Shown piece after piece: positions 7,222 to 10,507 of a stretch of DNA of 10,507 nt (position 1 is its first letter; the number at the start of each line of letters is the position of its first letter). The notes under the pieces were generated by a model that did not search any database, was not told the DNA's origin, and saw only the letters and a list, made by a program, of their open reading frames with translations. Source of the DNA: JALRAP01 sp046302815 (lineage in GTDB: Bacteria; Bacteroidota; Bacteroidia; AKYH767-A; OLB10); contig JBKCHO010000075.1 in assembly GCA_046302815.1 (NCBI GenBank), positions 1 to 10,507 of the forward strand, written 5' to 3'. The position numbers were made by a program, and so were the translations under genes.

Positions 7222-8631
7222 ATGAAGTTCAGGCTTACCTACATCATTTACTTCCTATTCTTCTTTGTGCCATTCGAGGTAATGGTGCTGAAACACCTTC
7301 CCGTATCTGACCGTGTTTACGGCATCCTGCTTTTCACCGTAGAAGTGATGATTTACATATTGGCTGGTATTGTACTTGTTAGATTCTTGATGGCTAAGCG
7401 AATTCCATCAGGTACTCCCATCGACAAGCCATTGCTCATTTTCATTGGTTATGCATTTGTTATCACTATCATCAATCAGGCACCTATTCTACAATCCTTC
7501 ATCGGATTGCGCGTTCTGTTGCGATATGTTCCCTTGTTCTATGTGCTTTGCTTCATCCAAACCGGCGATCATTTTCCAAGAACTATTTTCCGAGGTTTTC
7601 TAGTGGTAATTGCTATCCAAGGTGCTATTGCGGTTTGGCAACACTACTTCGGCATCAATCCTTTTTGGTATCCAAGAGCAAGTGAATTGGAGATTGGTGG
7701 CAAACAATTTTCTTTCAAGCTCCTCAATACTTCATTCAGCGGAGGACGCGAGATGGGTGCCGGCATTGGAACCTTTGGAGACTCCGTTTTCCTAGCTTTG
7801 TTTTTGGTGATTTCCTTTTGCATCCTAATTTCGGCGCTACAAAAAGTAAATACCATAACCCATCAGATGCGATGGACTGTTTTAGCGTTGACCGCGCTGG
7901 CAGCATCAACTTTGTTCTTTACCTACTCTCGCGGCTCGGTTTTAGTGGCATTGTCTTCCATTCCAATCATTCTTTACTTCTCTGGTGGTCGTAAAAAACT
8001 GATTGTGTACCTAACAGTGGGCTTGATCGTGCTATCGCCGGTAGTACTATACGGTGTACTTGGAAGTTCGAATCAGGGTCCCGGCTATATCAATCCAAAA
8101 ATCAGATATACCGATCCGATTTCAAATATACTTGCGGTTTTTACCAGCAGCTATGTGGAGAACACCATGCAGTTCTCGCGGGGCGCGATTCTTACTGAAA
8201 TCGGAGGGGAGTTGGTTAGTACCTTCAAGATCTTGGGATATAGTCCTGCGCAAGAATTCGCACTTGAAAAAGCCGCCGCCAAGCTCTTTGGATCAAACAT
8301 GCCTATCAACAATCTGCCCATCATCAACGATGTTTATTGGGTAGCTTTCATCATATATTATGGGATACTCGGCCTTTTCATTTTTTGGTTCATATTATTC
8401 AGGCTTTTGAAAGGAGCACTATATGTGTATCGAAACACACCGGATACCTATTTGCGCATTTTTGCCTTGGCTTTTGTTGCCATCGTGTTATTGGCAATTC
8501 CATACTCATTTATCCTAAGAACCTTTGTATTTAGGTCATTCGGTTTCTACTTTTGGCTTATTGCCGGACTCGTCTTCGCTGAATGGAGGCGATTAAAGGC
8601 CATTGAAAAACTAGAAGCTAAGACTGCGTAG
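7222..8631 (+). CDS. O-antigen polymerase/ligase-family membrane protein (Wzy-like)
   Basis: 469-residue polytopic membrane protein beginning one base after the sulfotransferase stop. Hydrophobic segments are evident near 7-24, 33-56, 70-88, 100-113, 123-141, 186-206, 218-233, 240-254, 259-280, 372-398, 411-432 and 438-453. A large hydrophilic stretch lies between about 283 and 370, probably a periplasmic loop. The FFTYSRGS motif (232-239) and the NDVYWVAFIIYYGILGLFIF segment (369-388) are characteristic of the O-antigen ligase/polymerase (Wzy_C) fold. Members either polymerise undecaprenyl-linked repeat units or transfer glycan to lipid A or protein. The adjacent Wzx-like flippase favours polymerase, but sequence alone does not separate polymerase from ligase. 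Its stop overlaps the next gene's GTG start (TAGTG). Confidence 0.82.
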   Translation: MKFRLTYIIYFLFFFVPFEVMVLKHLPVSDRVYGILLFTVEVMIYILAGIVLVRFLMAKRIPSGTPIDKPLLIFIGYAFVITIINQAPILQSFIGLRVLLRYVPLFYVLCFIQTGDHFPRTIFRGFLVVIAIQGAIAVWQHYFGINPFWYPRASELEIGGKQFSFKLLNTSFSGGREMGAGIGTFGDSVFLALFLVISFCILISALQKVNTITHQMRWTVLALTALAASTLFFTYSRGSVLVALSSIPIILYFSGGRKKLIVYLTVGLIVLSPVVLYGVLGSSNQGPGYINPKIRYTDPISNILAVFTSSYVENTMQFSRGAILTEIGGELVSTFKILGYSPAQEFALEKAAAKLFGSNMPINNLPIINDVYWVAFIIYYGILGLFIFWFILFRLLKGALYVYRNTPDTYLRIFALAFVAIVLLAIPYSFILRTFVFRSFGFYFWLIAGLVFAEWRRLKAIEKLEAKTA

Positions 8632-9875
8632 TGAAGGTCCTGTTGGTTCATAAATTCTGGAAAAGGGTTGGGGGTGCCGAGGTGTATTTCCAAGACACGG
8701 CGCGTATTCTAAGGAGCAAAGGCCATGATGTGCACATCTACACCACCGAATTTGAAGCCGATGGTGCAAAGGATGTATATCCTCGGGATGAGAAAGTCCA
8801 TTTCGGTGAATCATTTGACTACCTTCAAGGAGGTGTGTTAAAACGGATTTCGAACATTCCCAAAATCATTTACTCCCAAAAAAACAAAGAAGAATTCCGG
8901 AGCCTGCTTCGAGATATCAAACCGGATGTGGTTCATGTGTTCGCCATTTATGTAACAATTACTCCAAGTATACTTGATGCATGCAGAGAGGAGGGTATAC
9001 CTGTTGTGATGTCTTGTAATGATTATAAGCACATCTGTCCAAACTACCGGCTTTTTCATCATGGTCGGATCTGTGAAGATTGTAAGGGCGGAAAGTTTTT
9101 CAATGCCTTGCTGAACAATTGTTGTAAGCATTCCATTGCAGTGAGCGCTATCAGCATGGTAGAGGCCTATGTTCATGACATGAAGAATGTTTGGAGAGGC
9201 AATATTCATACCTTTCTTTTTGAAAGCCGTTTCATGATGAACAAGACCGAGGAGTTTTGGGGAAAGGGAAAGGCTCAACTAAAATTTTTGGGAAAGCCGT
9301 TCAACGCAACCTTTTGGAAAGCCGAATACAAAGACGATGGTTATATACTTTATCTGGGAAGGCTATCCGATGAAAAAGGCGTTGACATACTCCTTAAAGC
9401 CATGAAGCAAATACCCAATGCGAAATTGATAATTGCCGGTGATGGTGGTTACCGAGCTTTTCTAGAGTCGATGAAACGAGATGAGGACATCAATAATGTT
9501 GAGTTCGTTGGATCGAAGTTTGGTGATGAGCTTGAGAAGCTGTTTGCAGGATGTAGGTTTGTGGTCGTACCAAGCATTTGGCATGAAAACTTCCCTTATG
9601 TGATGATGGAGGCCTTTGCTCGGGGCAAAGCCGTGGTTGGTTCCGACAAAGGTGGTATTCCCGAATATATAGATGAGGGCAAAACAGGGTTTGTTTTCCC
9701 ATCACACGACAGTGAAACACTTTCTAAAATCATTATGAAACTTTGGAGCCAGCCCGACCTTGCAATGGAAATGGGTCGAAACGCCAAGGCCTATGCCGAC
9801 ACTAATTTCAATGATACCACATTCTACAACAGATTGTTGGAAATTTACCAAGATGCAACTGGTGCACCGTCTTGA
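8631..9875 (+). CDS. GT4-family glycosyltransferase (GT-B fold)
   Basis: 414 residues with the N-terminal acceptor domain starting VLLVHKFWKRVGGAEVYF (3-20, glycine-rich loop) and a C-terminal nucleotide-sugar domain. Donor-phosphate residues are in YLGRLSDEKGVDILL (241-255; Arg244, Lys249). LIIAGDGGY is at 266-274, and VPSIWHENFPYVMMEAFARG (313-332) carries the EX7E pair Glu319/Glu327. GGIPEYIDEGKTGF (341-354) completes a retaining GT4 signature. It probably adds a sugar to a lipid-linked repeat unit at the cytoplasmic face. A cysteine-rich insert lies at 129-165 (Cys129, His134, Cys136-Pro, Cys148/Cys151, Cys164/Cys165); similar inserts occur in other GT4 enzymes and may be structural or metal-binding. 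The GTG start is chosen because it overlaps the preceding TAG and leads directly into the first beta strand. Donor and acceptor cannot be named. Confidence 0.92.
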   Translation: MKVLLVHKFWKRVGGAEVYFQDTARILRSKGHDVHIYTTEFEADGAKDVYPRDEKVHFGESFDYLQGGVLKRISNIPKIIYSQKNKEEFRSLLRDIKPDVVHVFAIYVTITPSILDACREEGIPVVMSCNDYKHICPNYRLFHHGRICEDCKGGKFFNALLNNCCKHSIAVSAISMVEAYVHDMKNVWRGNIHTFLFESRFMMNKTEEFWGKGKAQLKFLGKPFNATFWKAEYKDDGYILYLGRLSDEKGVDILLKAMKQIPNAKLIIAGDGGYRAFLESMKRDEDINNVEFVGSKFGDELEKLFAGCRFVVVPSIWHENFPYVMMEAFARGKAVVGSDKGGIPEYIDEGKTGFVFPSHDSETLSKIIMKLWSQPDLAMEMGRNAKAYADTNFNDTTFYNRLLEIYQDATGAPS

Positions 9876-9897
9876 TTTTTAGTATTTTTAGGTCGGT

Positions 9898-9920
9898 TGT
9901 TCCCAGCCTAACAGGGAATA
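9898..9920 (+). other. Weak hairpin between the glycosyltransferase and second sulfotransferase genes
   Basis: TGTTCCC (9898-9904) can pair with GGGAATA (9914-9920), including one G-U pair, around a 9-base loop. It lies in the 56-bp gap between the two genes. No T-run follows on either strand, so it is not a canonical intrinsic terminator. It may only attenuate or mark the end of the packed operon. A T-rich stretch TATTTTTA (9883-9890) nearby resembles a -7 box in seven of eight positions, without a recognisable -33 box. Confidence 0.25.
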
Positions 9921-9931
9921 ACGCTTAAGAT

Positions 9932-10507
9932 ATGATAGCACAGCTGAGCCGCAATTACTTAAAGGCCCGTCCAGGAAAACTAATTCCACGATTATACGCT
10001 TACTTCCTTGTTGAAGGTCGACCTGCCACCACCAAAGGCCGCTGGTTCAACAAACTCACCTTTGCCTTTTTGCGAAGTGCTGCCAAAACAGAATCCGGAA
10101 ATGAGGCCGAATCACCTCTTTTCATTACTGGTACAGGTAGAAGTGGCTCTACCATTCTGGGAATGACCCTTTCATTGCATCCTGATGTTTTGCTGTTGAA
10201 TGAACCAAAGGCCCTATGGTATTTGGCGAACAAACAAGATGACATTATCGGCAGTTACAGTCGAAACGGCGGAAGATATGTCATGAGTGGCAAAGATCTA
10301 ATCGATGGATGTGCTCAATTCATCAAAGGGGTGTATTCTAAATCCCTCCGACTTACCGGATCCAAGAAAATCGTCGACAAATATCCAGAAATGTTATTTC
10401 GTACAGATTATCTGAGCGGTATTTTCGAGAACCCGAAATTTGTTTTTTTAACCAGGAATGCTGCTGACACCATTTCATCGACTTTTAAATGGTCGCAAAC
10501 CCATGGC
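9932..10507 (+). CDS. Second sulfotransferase family protein, 3'-partial
   Basis: An open frame from the ATG at 9932 runs 192 codons to the last base, so the C-terminal part is missing. The PAPS-binding P-loop-like segment FITGTGRSGSTILGMTLSLHP is at 64-84, with GTGRSGST as the 5'-phosphosulfate loop. NEPKALW (90-96) and DKYPEMLFRTDYL (149-161) follow, as usual in this class, and FVFLTRNAADTISSTFKW (170-187) supplies the 3'-phosphate-binding Arg175 and Ser182/183. The RSGST-type loop differs from the KCGTTS-type loop of the sulfotransferase at 6312, so the two belong to different subfamilies and probably have different acceptors. The first 60 residues are basic and weakly hydrophobic with no obvious signal peptide. 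It is 56 bp from the glycosyltransferase, without overlap, so it may be read through or have its own promoter. ATG is preceded by no clear Shine-Dalgarno. Confidence 0.85.
   Translation, partial: MIAQLSRNYLKARPGKLIPRLYAYFLVEGRPATTKGRWFNKLTFAFLRSAAKTESGNEAESPLFITGTGRSGSTILGMTLSLHPDVLLLNEPKALWYLANKQDDIIGSYSRNGGRYVMSGKDLIDGCAQFIKGVYSKSLRLTGSKKIVDKYPEMLFRTDYLSGIFENPKFVFLTRNAADTISSTFKWSQTHG

Noticed and set aside
8838..9278. 146-codon open frame on the minus strand within the glycosyltransferase gene
   Set aside because: It is antisense to a clear GT4 coding region, with no domain signature and no promoter-like sequence.
9898..9920. Intrinsic terminator after the glycosyltransferase gene
   Set aside because: The stem is short with a G-U pair and no T-run follows on either strand, so it is listed only as a weak hairpin.
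1..10507. CRISPR array, tRNA/rRNA gene, insertion sequence or phage genes
   Set aside because: No regularly spaced repeats, tRNA-like cloverleaf, transposase motif or terminal inverted repeats were seen; coding density is near complete.

Overview
The window looks like chromosomal DNA of a member of the Bacteroidota. Three things support this. The first protein ends in a type IX secretion (T9SS) C-terminal sorting domain. The clearest promoter element, ahead of cysC, matches the Bacteroidota -7 consensus TAnnTTTG. Start codons lack good Shine-Dalgarno sequences. All genes lie on the + strand, and sampled lines run at about 45-48% G+C. I cannot name a genus.

Layout. Positions 1-1221 hold the 3' part of a secreted copper type II (PHM/DBM-like) monooxygenase with a T9SS tail. 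A 95-bp gap (1222-1316) carries a small inverted repeat and a -7-like promoter element. From 1317 to 9875 there are eight tightly packed genes: cysC, cysD, cysN, cysQ, a Wzx-like polysaccharide flippase, a PAPS-dependent sulfotransferase, an O-antigen polymerase/ligase-family (Wzy-like) membrane protein and a GT4 glycosyltransferase. Five of the seven junctions overlap by 1-4 bases or are 1 bp apart, so this is probably one operon. After a 56-bp gap, a second and different sulfotransferase starts at 9932 and runs off the right edge. It is open to the last base.

Working model. CysD/CysN make APS from sulfate and ATP, and CysC phosphorylates it to PAPS. The sulfotransferases move the sulfuryl group onto an acceptor, and CysQ removes the inhibitory by-product PAP. 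No PAPS/APS reductase or sulfite reductase is present here. The activation genes are instead fused translationally to a flippase, a polymerase and a glycosyltransferase. The simplest reading is a locus for a sulfated surface or extracellular polysaccharide, not cysteine biosynthesis. The glycan, the sulfated position and the export route are inferences, and the cluster continues beyond the right edge. The copper monooxygenase appears to be an unrelated upstream neighbour.
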